Virus record (IMG/VR): IMGVR_UViG_3300032086_002614
Span: 1-21,383 of that record
Direction: 5' to 3' (one strand)
Source of the DNA: a virus
DNA length: 21,383 nucleotides
The notes beneath the pieces were generated by a model, which worked only from the letters and a program-made list of their open reading frames with translations, was not told the DNA's origin and did no database searches. Made by a program: the position numbers and the translations under genes. The first letter of the stretch is position 1. Each line of letters begins with the position of its first letter. This document shows positions 4,741-12,831 of the stretch, in pieces.

Positions 4741-5992
4741 GATTGGTTTTAGCCCAAAACAATTAGAACTATTTAAGTTTGGGTTTAGTAATTATGATGG
4801 TGTCATAGCAGATGGAACAATCAGGTCAGGAAAAACATCATCAATGAGTATCGCATTTATACTTTGGGCAATGAGTGAGTTTAAGAACAAGAACTTTATC
4901 ATAGCTTCAAAAAGTGTAACAAGTGCAGAGAGAAATATCATTAAGCCTTTGATGAATATAAAGTATCTGCATAAACAATTTGATATAGCCTACTACACAT
5001 CAACACATACACTCAAAGTTACAAGAGGTAGGAACACCCAATACTTTTATGTGTTTGGTGGTAAAGATGAGGCATCATATCAAACGGTTCAAGGTATTAC
5101 AAGTGCAGGGGCATTTTTAGATGAAGTAGTCCTGATGCCAGAAAGTTTTGTCAATCAGGTATTAGCAAGATGTAGTGTCCCAAGAAGTAAGTATTGGTTT
5201 AGCTGTAACCCAGAAAGTCCTAATCATTGGTTCAAGAAAGAGTGGGTCAACAAGTCTGAACAAAAGAATGTGAAGTATATACACTTTACAATGAAAGACA
5301 ACCCCAGCCTAACAGATGAGATTGTTCAACGATATGAGAATATGTATGATGGTGTATTTTACCAGAGATATATATTGGGGCAATGGGTTAGAGCAGAAGG
5401 TATTATATACACCAAGTTTGCAGACAATATGGAACGATACCTTATAGACAAAGAACCAGACAACCTCATACTCATCAATGTTGGTGTTGACTTTGGTGGC
5501 AATAAGAGTGGGACAACATTTGTAGCAACAGGCTTTACCCCACACCTCAAAAACATAGTCGTATTAGAAGCAGAAAGAATAGAGGAAGAATTAAGCCCAG
5601 AAACATTAGATAAAAGATTTAGCACCTTTGCCAAGATAGTATATGAAAAGTATGATAAACTATTTACAACAAGATGTGATAATGCAGAACCTGTATTGAT
5701 ACGAGGACTTAAGAATGTGGCAATCAAGGACAGGTTAAAAACAAACATCAAGAAGGCACTAAAGAAACCCATCAAAGATAGAATAGAATTAGTGCAACGC
5801 TTATTAGGAACAGACAGAATAAAGATGTTAAGACATACAACTGTGCCACTACAAAAAGGTTTAAGTCAGGCAGTATGGAGTGAGAAGAAGGAAGGCATCA
5901 GGTTAGATGATGGGACAAGTGATATAGATATATTAGATGCTTTTGAATATAGCATAGAAGAATATTTAGAGAACTTGGTAGAAATGGAGTAG
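4733..5992 (+). CDS. terL: terminase large subunit (ATPase-nuclease)
   Basis: TerL cuts concatemeric DNA and pumps it into the prohead through the portal, using ATP. In 419 aa it shows the PBSX-type terminase_3/6 layout: Walker A GTIRSGKT (28-35), Walker B FLDE (128-131) with the catalytic glutamate E131, the coupling motif SCNP (157-160), then an RNase H-like nuclease domain with candidate metal-binding aspartates D253 (GVDFGG), D316 (RCDNAEP) and D402 (ILDAFEY). Length is normal for the family. The start at 4733 has AAGGAA 5-6 bases upstream; a TTG at 4715 would add six residues and has no good site. It is followed closely by a small membrane peptide gene rather than the portal. Confidence 0.97.
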   Translation: MNEIGFSPKQLELFKFGFSNYDGVIADGTIRSGKTSSMSIAFILWAMSEFKNKNFIIASKSVTSAERNIIKPLMNIKYLHKQFDIAYYTSTHTLKVTRGRNTQYFYVFGGKDEASYQTVQGITSAGAFLDEVVLMPESFVNQVLARCSVPRSKYWFSCNPESPNHWFKKEWVNKSEQKNVKYIHFTMKDNPSLTDEIVQRYENMYDGVFYQRYILGQWVRAEGIIYTKFADNMERYLIDKEPDNLILINVGVDFGGNKSGTTFVATGFTPHLKNIVVLEAERIEEELSPETLDKRFSTFAKIVYEKYDKLFTTRCDNAEPVLIRGLKNVAIKDRLKTNIKKALKKPIKDRIELVQRLLGTDRIKMLRHTTVPLQKGLSQAVWSEKKEGIRLDDGTSDIDILDAFEYSIEEYLENLVEME

Positions 5993-5995
5993 CAT

Positions 5996-6121
5996 ATGTG
6001 GAAGAAAGTATGGAAGAGTTTATTAAGACCGATTGACAATGAGCCTATAAATTGGTGGGTCAATGGTATCGCAATATTCATATTAGTCTTGATGATTATA
6101 GAGGTGATAAGTAATGGCTAA
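5996..6121 (+). CDS. small single-pass membrane protein, 41 aa
   Basis: The frame from ATG 5996 to TAA 6119-6121 follows GGAG at 5986-5989 with a 6-base spacer. The product has a basic N-terminus (MWKKVWKSLLRP), a short polar link and one hydrophobic segment (NGIAIFILVLMIIEVI, about residues 23-38), so an Nin/Cout or Cin orientation cannot be fixed. It overlaps the next gene by 8 bases. Its position between terL and the head genes argues against a classical holin, but a holin-like or membrane-anchoring role is possible. No family is recognised. Confidence 0.68.
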   Translation: MWKKVWKSLLRPIDNEPINWWVNGIAIFILVLMIIEVISNG

Positions 6122-6407
6122 AAAGAAAGACCCAAGATTAGAACGAGCTGGTGTGTCTGGTTATAACAAACCAAAGAGGACACCTAACCACCCAACGAAA
6201 TCACATATAGTCGTAGCAAAAGAAGGTAACAAAATAAAAACGATTAGGTTTGGACAGAAGGGTGCAGATACAGTAACAAAAGCCACGAAGAAATTGACAC
6301 CAGCCCTAAAAGCAAAGAGGGCATCATTCAAAGCAAGACACGCTAAAGGAATTGCTAAAGGAAAAATGAGTGGGAGTTATTGGAGTAATAAGGTAAAATG
6401 GAGATAA
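6114..6407 (+). CDS. small basic phage protein (DUF6321-like)
   Basis: The product has 97 aa and is rich in lysine and arginine. Its opening, DPRLERAGVSGYNKPKRTP followed by KSHIVVAKEGNKIKTIRFG, and its ending, KARHAKGIAKGKMSGSYWSNKVKW, match what I remember of a small protein that recurs near head genes in marine, T7-like and other phages; I believe it is catalogued as DUF6321, but the label is from memory. Its function is unknown. The strong positive charge and head-module position would fit a DNA-associated internal virion protein or assembly factor. The start at 6114 has GAGGTGA 8 bases upstream, inside the 41-aa gene. Confidence 0.8.
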   Translation: MAKKKDPRLERAGVSGYNKPKRTPNHPTKSHIVVAKEGNKIKTIRFGQKGADTVTKATKKLTPALKAKRASFKARHAKGIAKGKMSGSYWSNKVKWR

Positions 6408-6440
6408 GAGCCTTATGAAGCGATTAAGAGGGGTAAGTAA

Positions 6441-8222
6441 ATGATAGATGTAAATGGAATAATTAAAGATTTAGTAGGTATTGAAAAAGCACTACCTTAC
6501 AAATCATACTATGCTAAAGATTGGTTATCTTGGTATAGAGGTAGAGTGTTAGGTTTTCATAACTACAAAATATATAATGGGACTAACTATCTTGAGATGG
6601 AAAGAAAGACCCTAAACTTACCAAAGTTTATTGCTGAAAGTTGGGCTAATCTTTTGATGAATGAAAGATGTGATATTATACTACCTGATGAAGAAAAAGA
6701 AAAGTTAGACCACATACTATACAGCACGAACTTCTGGCAAAAAGCAAATGATGGTATTGAGAAATCTTTTGCATTAGGTTTAGGTGCATTGATTGTTAAT
6801 GTGGAAGGACTTGGTGTTAGTGAAACAGGTAGAATAAATAAAGACAAATCTAAACTAACAATAGACTTTGTGAATGAAACAAAGATATACCCAATCACAA
6901 TAGAACATAAAAATATCACAGAGTGTGCATTTGTATCTCAAGGAACAGATGAAACTAATGTGGTTGTGCATCTTAAAAACAAAGACACAGGAACATATGA
7001 TATATGCAACTATTGTTTAGACCACGATTATAAAATAAAAACAAAATATATATTTAATACAAAAAGTGAGATGCCTTGGTTCTTTATATTAAGACCTAAC
7101 CTATCATCAAACTTTATGACAGAATTATTAGATGATGAAATTGGTATTAGTATTTATGCTAACTGCCTTGACAACTTCAAAGCGATTGACAACAAATATG
7201 ATGGTTTTGATTTAGAATATGTATTGGGTCGTAAGCGTATGTTTGTATCAACTGAAGCTTGGACACTTAACAAAAATGATGGAACAATGCAGAGAACTTT
7301 TGACCCATATGATACACTCTTCTATCACTTGCCAGATAATGATGATGGTAAACCACTTATCACAAATAAGAGTGATGACTTAAGATATGAAGCATATGTT
7401 AGAGGTATCAATACAGAGATGAGTTATATTGCAATGAAGTGTGGACTTGGTGAAAACTTTTTGAAATTTGATGGTAGTGCAGTCGCTACAGCTACACAGG
7501 TCATTAGTGAAAACTCAACACTATTTAGAAATATTAAAAAGCATCAAATACTTATAGAAGATGTCTTATTACGATTAGCGAAAGTATTGATGAAAGCATC
7601 TAATGATTTTACTAACATTCAATTTAGACCTTTAGAAGATAAAGAAATTAGAATTATGTTTGATGACAGTATCTTTGAAGATAAGGGTAGCGAAATGGAC
7701 AGAGATAGATTAGATGTTCAAGCTGGAATAATGAGTGTGCCAGAGTATAGAGAAAAATGGTATGGTGAAGATGAAGAAACAGCAGTAGAAAAATACAACA
7801 ACCATTTCTTATACAAAGTGATAGACAACTACTTAACAGCCTTATCAAGCGGTGCAATTACACCAGAACAATATGTAGAAAAAGTTTTCCCTAATGCAAC
7901 AAACAAATTAGAGATTATAGAATATATTGAGAAGATGGTTGGTAAGGAAGAAGCAGATATGCAAGACTTCTTATATGATGGTGTAGAAGGTGAACAATCA
8001 GAACAACCACAAGAAGAAGTAGCAAGTGATAAAGCACAACAAGAAACTTCTTACAATGGTGCGCAGATACAAAGTGCGATTAACATTGTTAAAGAATATG
8101 CAACAGGGGCATTGGCAGAAGATAGTGCAATATCAATGCTTATGGAGTTCTTAAGAATAGATGAACAAACAGCAAGAAATATGGTTAAGATAGATACATC
8201 AAATTTACCAAGTGAGGAGTAG
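6441..8222 (+). CDS. portal protein, SPP1 gp6-like
   Basis: The portal is the dodecameric ring at one head vertex through which DNA enters and leaves. The 593-aa product begins with a helical wing region and has the SPP1 gp6-type features: the N-terminal YYAKDWLSWYRGRV block (about 23-36), ETWA-like FIAESWANLLMNE (about 63-75), a central VSTEAW segment, and a clip/stem region followed by DDSIFEDKGSEMDRDRLDVQAGIMS. After an acidic glutamine-rich linker (about 510-535) comes a C-terminal helical domain (from about 537: AINIVKEYATGALAEDSA, then EFLRIDEQTARNMV), common in this family. The start has GAGGGG 8 bases upstream. It is followed by a tiny basic gene and the MuF protein, as in SPP1-type head clusters. 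Confidence 0.92.
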   Translation: MIDVNGIIKDLVGIEKALPYKSYYAKDWLSWYRGRVLGFHNYKIYNGTNYLEMERKTLNLPKFIAESWANLLMNERCDIILPDEEKEKLDHILYSTNFWQKANDGIEKSFALGLGALIVNVEGLGVSETGRINKDKSKLTIDFVNETKIYPITIEHKNITECAFVSQGTDETNVVVHLKNKDTGTYDICNYCLDHDYKIKTKYIFNTKSEMPWFFILRPNLSSNFMTELLDDEIGISIYANCLDNFKAIDNKYDGFDLEYVLGRKRMFVSTEAWTLNKNDGTMQRTFDPYDTLFYHLPDNDDGKPLITNKSDDLRYEAYVRGINTEMSYIAMKCGLGENFLKFDGSAVATATQVISENSTLFRNIKKHQILIEDVLLRLAKVLMKASNDFTNIQFRPLEDKEIRIMFDDSIFEDKGSEMDRDRLDVQAGIMSVPEYREKWYGEDEETAVEKYNNHFLYKVIDNYLTALSSGAITPEQYVEKVFPNATNKLEIIEYIEKMVGKEEADMQDFLYDGVEGEQSEQPQEEVASDKAQQETSYNGAQIQSAINIVKEYATGALAEDSAISMLMEFLRIDEQTARNMVKIDTSNLPSEE

Positions 8223-8225
8223 AAT

Positions 8226-8294
8226 ATGCACTATGGAAAAAAGAAACCCAAGAAGATGGGTTATGGCAACAAGAGTAAAGGCAAGAAAAAATAA
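8226..8294 (+). CDS. very small basic peptide, 22 aa
   Basis: An ATG at 8226 sits 6 bases after a strong GAGGAG (8214-8219), just past the portal stop, and the frame closes with TAA at 8292-8294. The peptide is almost entirely lysine, glycine, tyrosine and asparagine (starting MHYGKKKPKKMGYG). The ribosome site has no other start to serve, since the next gene has its own AGGTGA at 8300-8305. Tiny Lys/Gly/Tyr-rich peptides of this type occur in other phage head modules. It could bind DNA or the acidic portal C-terminus. Function is unknown. Confidence 0.55.
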   Translation: MHYGKKKPKKMGYGNKSKGKKK

Positions 8295-8311
8295 AGTGTA
8301 GGTGATTAGGT

Positions 8312-10420
8312 TTGGCAAGAGATATACATAATGTTACTGATGATGTATCTTTAGTAATGAGAGAAGTCATTGATGCAACTGAAAATGCAATGGTATTAGA
8401 AACAGCACTTCATCTTAACAAAGGTGCAAAATCAGCCAATGCCAAAGACTACATCAAAACACAAGTAGCTTCAAAAAGACAATTAAATAATAAGTTACAA
8501 CAAGTGGCAAACAAATCTCAAAAAATAATAAACAATGTGATTGACAATATTGGTTCATATACAGGAACAGATACCAAACAACTAAAAAAAGATACAGCAA
8601 TGGGAATGAAGATGTTAGTAAGAAGTGCCAAGTCATTACAGAACAGAACACTAAAAAAAGTATCACGGTTAGAAAGATATAAAACATCAGCAGAGTTTAT
8701 ACCTAATTTAGATAAAAGTATTATTAGCCAAACTAAAACAGGCATTGATAAAGGCTTACCTGTAACATATAAAAATGGTCGTAAGGTTACTTACAAAGCT
8801 TATATGGAAATGGCAGTCAGAACAGGCATACAACAAGAGATAGGTAATAGACAATTAGAGGCTGGTAGAAATGCAAACATTGTTTTCTATGTGGTAAATG
8901 AATTTGGTGATTGTGCAGATGACCACGCTGACTATCAAGGCAGAATGTATTATGATGAAAAATACCTTTTGTTTCCATTGACTACAGATGCAAAGGCAAT
9001 GATAAGAAAACACATACAGAATAATAATTTGCAGTCAATACAAGATGTTAGAGATAAACCCCCATACTTAACAACCAGACCTAATTGCAGACACAAGATG
9101 AAACCTGTTGCTATAGATAGAGTATTACAAGAGAGTGTTGAAAACATTAAAGATGATTTAGGGTATAAAACAAAATCGTATAGACCTGAAAATTATGAAG
9201 CAACAAAAACACAAAGATACAACGAGAGAAATATAAGAAAATACAAACAAAGAAATTTAACTTATATGGCACTCTATAAAGATACTAATAATAAAGAGTA
9301 TTTGTTACAAGCACAGAAAGAAAAAAGACAAGCAATGTTGTGGCAGAAAAGACAAAGACAACATATGAAAGCAAACCCAGATTTGTTTAGAGATTATGAA
9401 AGAGAAAACCCAAAAGTATTGTTGCAGGACTTGGGACTAAAAGATAAGAAAATACAATCTGACCCAAACAAGCCACCAGCACCAATTACTAATAAGCCAC
9501 CACAAACCCCACCTGTTGCAATGAGTGAAGTAGTCAAAGAGCATCTTGAAATACCAGAACAAAAAACAGATATGTTTCAATACAAAAAAGCTAAAACTTT
9601 ACAAGAAGCAATTACTCAAACAAAAATATTTAGTGATGTTGCAACTGATTTTGAAAAAGTAAAATTAGATAGATTGAATATTGTGAATAAATCAATAATT
9701 GAATTACAAGATGACTTTCCTTTATCTTACAAGATGACAAGATTTCAAACAAAAACAAGAATGAAAGCTAATGCAAATGCAACAAGAGATGGCATACAAT
9801 ATAATAGAACTACATTGAATGCAAATGATATTACTGAAACTAATATACGATTTGCTGAAAACAACATAAAAAGAAGAGAACAAATACAGATAGCTAAAAG
9901 GTATATTAAAGAAGTAGAAGAAAATAAGACTATGAGCCAAGTTGAAAAAAGAATGAGGCTTAAACAATATAACAATTATATTAAAAAAAATTCAAAAGCA
10001 TTTAAGTATAAAAGATGGACTATAAAAGGAAGTGGTGATTTAGAAAGAGATGTGAAACGATTGACACAACACGAATACGCCCACACAATACACCTTCAAT
10101 ATTTTGAAGAAGTTAATTGGAACAAAACTATTCAAGGTAAGTTAAACAAATTAAGAAATAGTGGAAACCTTGATAAGTTAAATTCTATTAGTCCAAAACT
10201 TGATGAGATGAAATGGCGAATAAGAAGAAATCACAAAAAAATGAATAAAGATGAAAGTATATATAATGTTGGTATGTATGCAAACTCAAATTTTCTTGAA
10301 TGCTTTGCAGAAACATTTGTAATGTATAATGACCCAAAAGAAAAAGAGAAGTTACCAAAGTATATTGTTGAAACATTTGATGATATAAAAAATATAATTA
10401 AAGAGGTTAATAGATTATGA
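8312..10420 (+). CDS. MuF-type minor head protein fused to a lethal-factor-like metallopeptidase
   Basis: The 702-aa protein starts at TTG 8312 with AGGTGA 6 bases upstream. Residues 1-275 match the Phage_min_cap2/MuF head-morphogenesis type: a long helical N-terminus, then CADDHADYQGRMYY (201-214) and TTRPNCRHKMKP (254-265). Residues 290-420 are a charged, proline-rich linker (PPAPITNKPPQTPP, 388-401). The C-terminal domain has a zincin site HEYAH (587-591) and, about 70 residues on, a YANSNFLECFAETFVMY block (655-671) with E663 and E667. The spacing and the E-x-FAE block resemble the catalytic domain of anthrax lethal factor (HExxH, then E-FFAEAF). MuF domains carrying toxin C-termini are known in temperate phages. 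The protein probably enters the virion by its MuF part and is delivered with DNA; that delivery and the proteolytic target are inference. Confidence 0.88.
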   Translation: MARDIHNVTDDVSLVMREVIDATENAMVLETALHLNKGAKSANAKDYIKTQVASKRQLNNKLQQVANKSQKIINNVIDNIGSYTGTDTKQLKKDTAMGMKMLVRSAKSLQNRTLKKVSRLERYKTSAEFIPNLDKSIISQTKTGIDKGLPVTYKNGRKVTYKAYMEMAVRTGIQQEIGNRQLEAGRNANIVFYVVNEFGDCADDHADYQGRMYYDEKYLLFPLTTDAKAMIRKHIQNNNLQSIQDVRDKPPYLTTRPNCRHKMKPVAIDRVLQESVENIKDDLGYKTKSYRPENYEATKTQRYNERNIRKYKQRNLTYMALYKDTNNKEYLLQAQKEKRQAMLWQKRQRQHMKANPDLFRDYERENPKVLLQDLGLKDKKIQSDPNKPPAPITNKPPQTPPVAMSEVVKEHLEIPEQKTDMFQYKKAKTLQEAITQTKIFSDVATDFEKVKLDRLNIVNKSIIELQDDFPLSYKMTRFQTKTRMKANANATRDGIQYNRTTLNANDITETNIRFAENNIKRREQIQIAKRYIKEVEENKTMSQVEKRMRLKQYNNYIKKNSKAFKYKRWTIKGSGDLERDVKRLTQHEYAHTIHLQYFEEVNWNKTIQGKLNKLRNSGNLDKLNSISPKLDEMKWRIRRNHKKMNKDESIYNVGMYANSNFLECFAETFVMYNDPKEKEKLPKYIVETFDDIKNIIKEVNRL

Positions 10421-10578
10421 CAACAGTAGATATACCCTATTTTATGGAAAATGCAGAATGGTATGAATTTGATTTAGACAAAGGTATTTATGTTTTGACA
10501 GAAGAAGCAACAGAAAAAGCAAAAGAAAGTTATGAAGAATTTTATGGTTTATTAAACACATTAAGTAATGTGATATAA
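10417..10578 (+). CDS. acidic partner of the MuF protein, candidate immunity protein, 53 aa
   Basis: The start overlaps the MuF stop as ATGA, and AAAGAGG about 12 bases upstream is the likely ribosome site. The product is acidic (about a quarter Asp/Glu), beginning MTTVDIPYFMENAEWYEFD, with a KGIYVLTEEATEKAKESY helix-like region and no membrane segment. I have the impression that short proteins with an xYxLTxxAxxxAxxSYxEFY pattern recur next to phage head proteins, but cannot verify this. Translational coupling directly to a toxin-like C-terminal domain is the classic position for an immunity protein; a head assembly cofactor is the main alternative. The perfect extended -10 box of the next promoter overlaps its 3' end. 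Confidence 0.68.
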   Translation: MTTVDIPYFMENAEWYEFDLDKGIYVLTEEATEKAKESYEEFYGLLNTLSNVI

Positions 10579-10579
10579 T
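10551..10579 (+). promoter_or_regulatory. extended -10 promoter for scaffold and capsid genes
   Basis: TG at 10571-10572, one base, then TATAAT at 10574-10579 form a perfect extended -10 element. The -35 region is weak (ATTAAA or TTAAAC at 10551-10557). Transcription would start near 10586, giving the scaffold and major capsid genes extra output. Part of the promoter lies inside the 53-aa gene. The 5' leader contains the hairpin CAAGTT 10592-10597 / AACTTG 10605-10610. Confidence 0.5.
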
Positions 10580-10642
10580 AAAATTAGTTTACAAGTTCTA
10601 TAAAAACTTGGAAAAAAAAATAACACTAAAGGAGTGTGTGTG

Positions 10643-11224
10643 ATGGAAAAAGAAACACAAACAGTTGATACATCAGTCAACACAACAGAGCAACCTGTTG
10701 AAAAACAAGTGCAAGAAAAAGTGGTAGAGGCAAAACCTGAACCACAACCACAAGAACAAAAAGCAGAAGTTGAGGCTAAAGGAAAAGTGTTTACTCAAGC
10801 ACAGCTTGATGAGATTGTGATAAATAGACTTGGGAAAGAAAGAGCAAGGTTTTTAAAGAAACTTGGCATTGAAGATGAAAGTAAGCTTGATGACATTGTT
10901 AAGAAATCTCAAGAATATGAAACAGTAAGAGGTGAGGTGGAAACACTAAAACTTCAAAAGGCGAAGCAAGAGAAAGTTAATGTTTTAACTAAATCAAATG
11001 CAGACCCAGAGTTCACAGACTATCTTATTGAAAAGATAGAAGTTGCAGAAGGCGAAACTTATGAACAGGCAGTAGAGAAATATCTTGAAGCCCACCCAAA
11101 GTTTAAGAATGAGCAATTTACAAGTGTGGACAGCAGTATTAAAATGAGTGGTGGTAGCTACCCAGATTTTTCTAAAATGACAACAAAACAATACCTCGCT
11201 TGGCGAGAGAAAAATAAATTATAA
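10643..11224 (+). CDS. capsid scaffolding protein (GP20/DUF4355-like)
   Basis: The scaffold guides coat assembly into a prohead and leaves before or during packaging. The 193-aa product has a low-complexity Glu/Gln/Lys/Val N-terminus (to about residue 48), the conserved block VFTQAQLDEIVINRLGKERA (about 49-68) typical of GP20-like scaffolds, a coiled-coil region (about 80-115) and a helical C-terminus ending MTTKQYLAWREKNKL, the usual coat-binding end. The start at 10643 follows AAAGGAG (10628-10634) by 8 bases; GTG 10634 overlaps that site. It lies directly upstream of the major capsid gene, as expected. Confidence 0.87.
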   Translation: MEKETQTVDTSVNTTEQPVEKQVQEKVVEAKPEPQPQEQKAEVEAKGKVFTQAQLDEIVINRLGKERARFLKKLGIEDESKLDDIVKKSQEYETVRGEVETLKLQKAKQEKVNVLTKSNADPEFTDYLIEKIEVAEGETYEQAVEKYLEAHPKFKNEQFTSVDSSIKMSGGSYPDFSKMTTKQYLAWREKNKL

Positions 11225-11237
11225 GGAGATTTAAAAA

Positions 11238-12347
11238 ATGGCTAACACATTTTTAACCCCTCAAATAATTGCACAAGAAGCATTAGCAATTTTGAGAAAC
11301 CAACTTATCTTTGCAGAATTAGTTCATACTGACTATGCAAATGAGTTTGTTAAAGTAGGGGACACAATTACTGTGCGCAAACCAGCAGAGTTAATTGCAA
11401 AAGACTTTGCAGGTTCTATTTCAGCACAGGACTTAACTGAACAAGGAGTTACTGTTAAGTTAGACAAATTCAAAGATGTATCTGTAAGTATTACTTCACA
11501 ACAAGCATCTTTAGAATTAAGAGATTTTGCAAGACAAGTTATAGAACCAGCAATGGTTGCTTTAGCACAAAAAATAGATGAGGACTTGGCAAACTTTATT
11601 TTTGAAAAATCAAGTGGGTCAGTATTAGCTACATCTGCTTCACCAACTAACCTTGCAGACATTGCAAATGTTGGTAAGAAGTTAGACATAGCAAAAGCAC
11701 CTCTTCAAGAAAGACATTTAGTTCTTTCACCAGAACATAAATATCGTTATGCTTTAACAGAGATTTTAACAAAAGTTAACTTCGCTGGTAGCAACGAAAC
11801 TTTAAGAGAAGCTTTACTTGGTAAAGTATATGGTATGCAAACTTATATGAACCAAAACTTACCAGAAAGCACAAGTTCTGCAGTTGGAACAGCTAAAGAA
11901 AAATTCAGCGTAGCATCTGCTTCAGGTGGTGCAGTTGCATTGAGTGGTTTATCAACTGCTTCAGCAACTGTTAAAATCGGTGAAGGTTTTGTTTACGAAG
12001 GACAACTATATAGATTTACTGCAAACGGAACAGGGTCATCAAACGCTATTGCTTCAATAGCAGTTAGCCCAGCTTTCCCATCAGGAGTATCTGCAACTGA
12101 AGTTAGAATGGTTAGACTTTCAAGTTCAGTTGGCTTCCACAAGAACGCTTTTGCTTTTGTAATTAGACCATTAGATTTACCAATGGGCGCACCAAGAGCA
12201 TCTGTTGTTAACGGTGAAGGTTTATCAGTTAGAGTAGTTTATGACTACAACCAATCAAGTAAAACTGATACAATCTCATTTGATGTGTTATATGGTATTG
12301 CATCATTAAGACCAGAATTGGCAGTTGCAATTCAAGATACATATTAA
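11238..12347 (+). CDS. major capsid protein, P22 coat-like HK97 fold
   Basis: This is the main shell protein. The 369-aa product opens with NTFLTPQIIAQEALAILRNQ and VKVGDTITVRKP (about 38-49), the signature of the P22 coat (gene 5)-like family. It continues through the spine-helix region (FARQVIEPAMVALAQKIDEDL) to a Gly/Ser/Ala-rich insertion (about 205-295), the position of the P22 I-domain or a surface insertion, and ends with SFDVLYGIASLRPELAV, also typical. The ribosome site is a strong AAGGAG 9 bases upstream. Codons are richer in GCT, AAC and GTT than in the neighbouring genes, as expected for the most highly expressed protein. A GC-rich hairpin follows the stop. Confidence 0.92.
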   Translation: MANTFLTPQIIAQEALAILRNQLIFAELVHTDYANEFVKVGDTITVRKPAELIAKDFAGSISAQDLTEQGVTVKLDKFKDVSVSITSQQASLELRDFARQVIEPAMVALAQKIDEDLANFIFEKSSGSVLATSASPTNLADIANVGKKLDIAKAPLQERHLVLSPEHKYRYALTEILTKVNFAGSNETLREALLGKVYGMQTYMNQNLPESTSSAVGTAKEKFSVASASGGAVALSGLSTASATVKIGEGFVYEGQLYRFTANGTGSSNAIASIAVSPAFPSGVSATEVRMVRLSSSVGFHKNAFAFVIRPLDLPMGAPRASVVNGEGLSVRVVYDYNQSSKTDTISFDVLYGIASLRPELAVAIQDTY

Positions 12348-12365
12348 AAACTAATAGGCATATAT

Positions 12366-12387
12366 GGGTGGGTCTATATGACCCCCC
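12366..12387 (+). terminator. GC-rich hairpin after the capsid gene
   Basis: GGG 12366-12368 and GGGTC 12370-12374 pair with GACCC 12380-12384 and CCC 12385-12387 around loop TATAT: 8 bp with one bulged T. It is by far the most GC-rich spot in its surroundings. There is no U tract directly after it, so it is more likely an mRNA 3'-end stabiliser or partial terminator than a full intrinsic terminator. A weaker CTTAT/ATAAG hairpin (12393-12406) follows and touches the next ribosome site. Confidence 0.55.
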
Positions 12388-12417
12388 TGTGTCTTATAAA
12401 AATAAGGAGTATGAAAA

Positions 12418-12831
12418 ATGGCAATAACAATTAGAACAGAACCTATGTATATAACAAAACAAAATTATTTAGATTTTAGTGGCATTGATTTGGCATTAGA
12501 ATTACAAGGTGCAAACTATGACAACCCAAGTGATATGGTAGATACATTTATTGTGAGGTTAGAAGAATGGGCTTTGTCATATCTGTTTATGAAGTTTGGA
12601 ACTTCCACTACTTACCCAACAGATGATGATGATGTTGCTATTTTTGATGCTGATGCCTTTTCATTGGGACTACTACATCAGATTGATTACTTAAGAAGAA
12701 ATGGTGATTTGTCTATACAAGCAGTAAGTCAAGGTAAAGTATTAGCACCAAACGCTTATATGGTTTGGAAAAATGCAGGTATGTGTAATCTTGCACACAA
12801 AAGAACAGAGAGGTTAGGGTATTGGGTGTAG
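12418..12831 (+). CDS. probable head-tail adaptor
   Basis: The 137-aa product follows the major capsid gene, where the adaptor (Ad1, gp15-like) that sits under the portal is usually encoded. It is mainly helical, with FIVRLEEWALSYLFMKFG (about 44-61) and LLHQIDYLRRNGDLS (about 84-98) and a polar C-terminus ending LAHKRTERLGYWV, which would reach into the portal or next connector. The family assignment is by position, size and helical content, not by a diagnostic motif. The start at 12418 has AAGGAG 8 bases upstream; an ATG at 12411 gives only a few codons. Its end overlaps the next gene by 10 bases. Confidence 0.6.
   Translation: MAITIRTEPMYITKQNYLDFSGIDLALELQGANYDNPSDMVDTFIVRLEEWALSYLFMKFGTSTTYPTDDDDVAIFDADAFSLGLLHQIDYLRRNGDLSIQAVSQGKVLAPNAYMVWKNAGMCNLAHKRTERLGYWV

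Noticed and set aside
6415-6444. 9-codon ORF overlapping the portal start as ATGA
   Set aside because: It has no ribosome site of its own, and its sequence is explained by the GAGGGG site of the portal gene.
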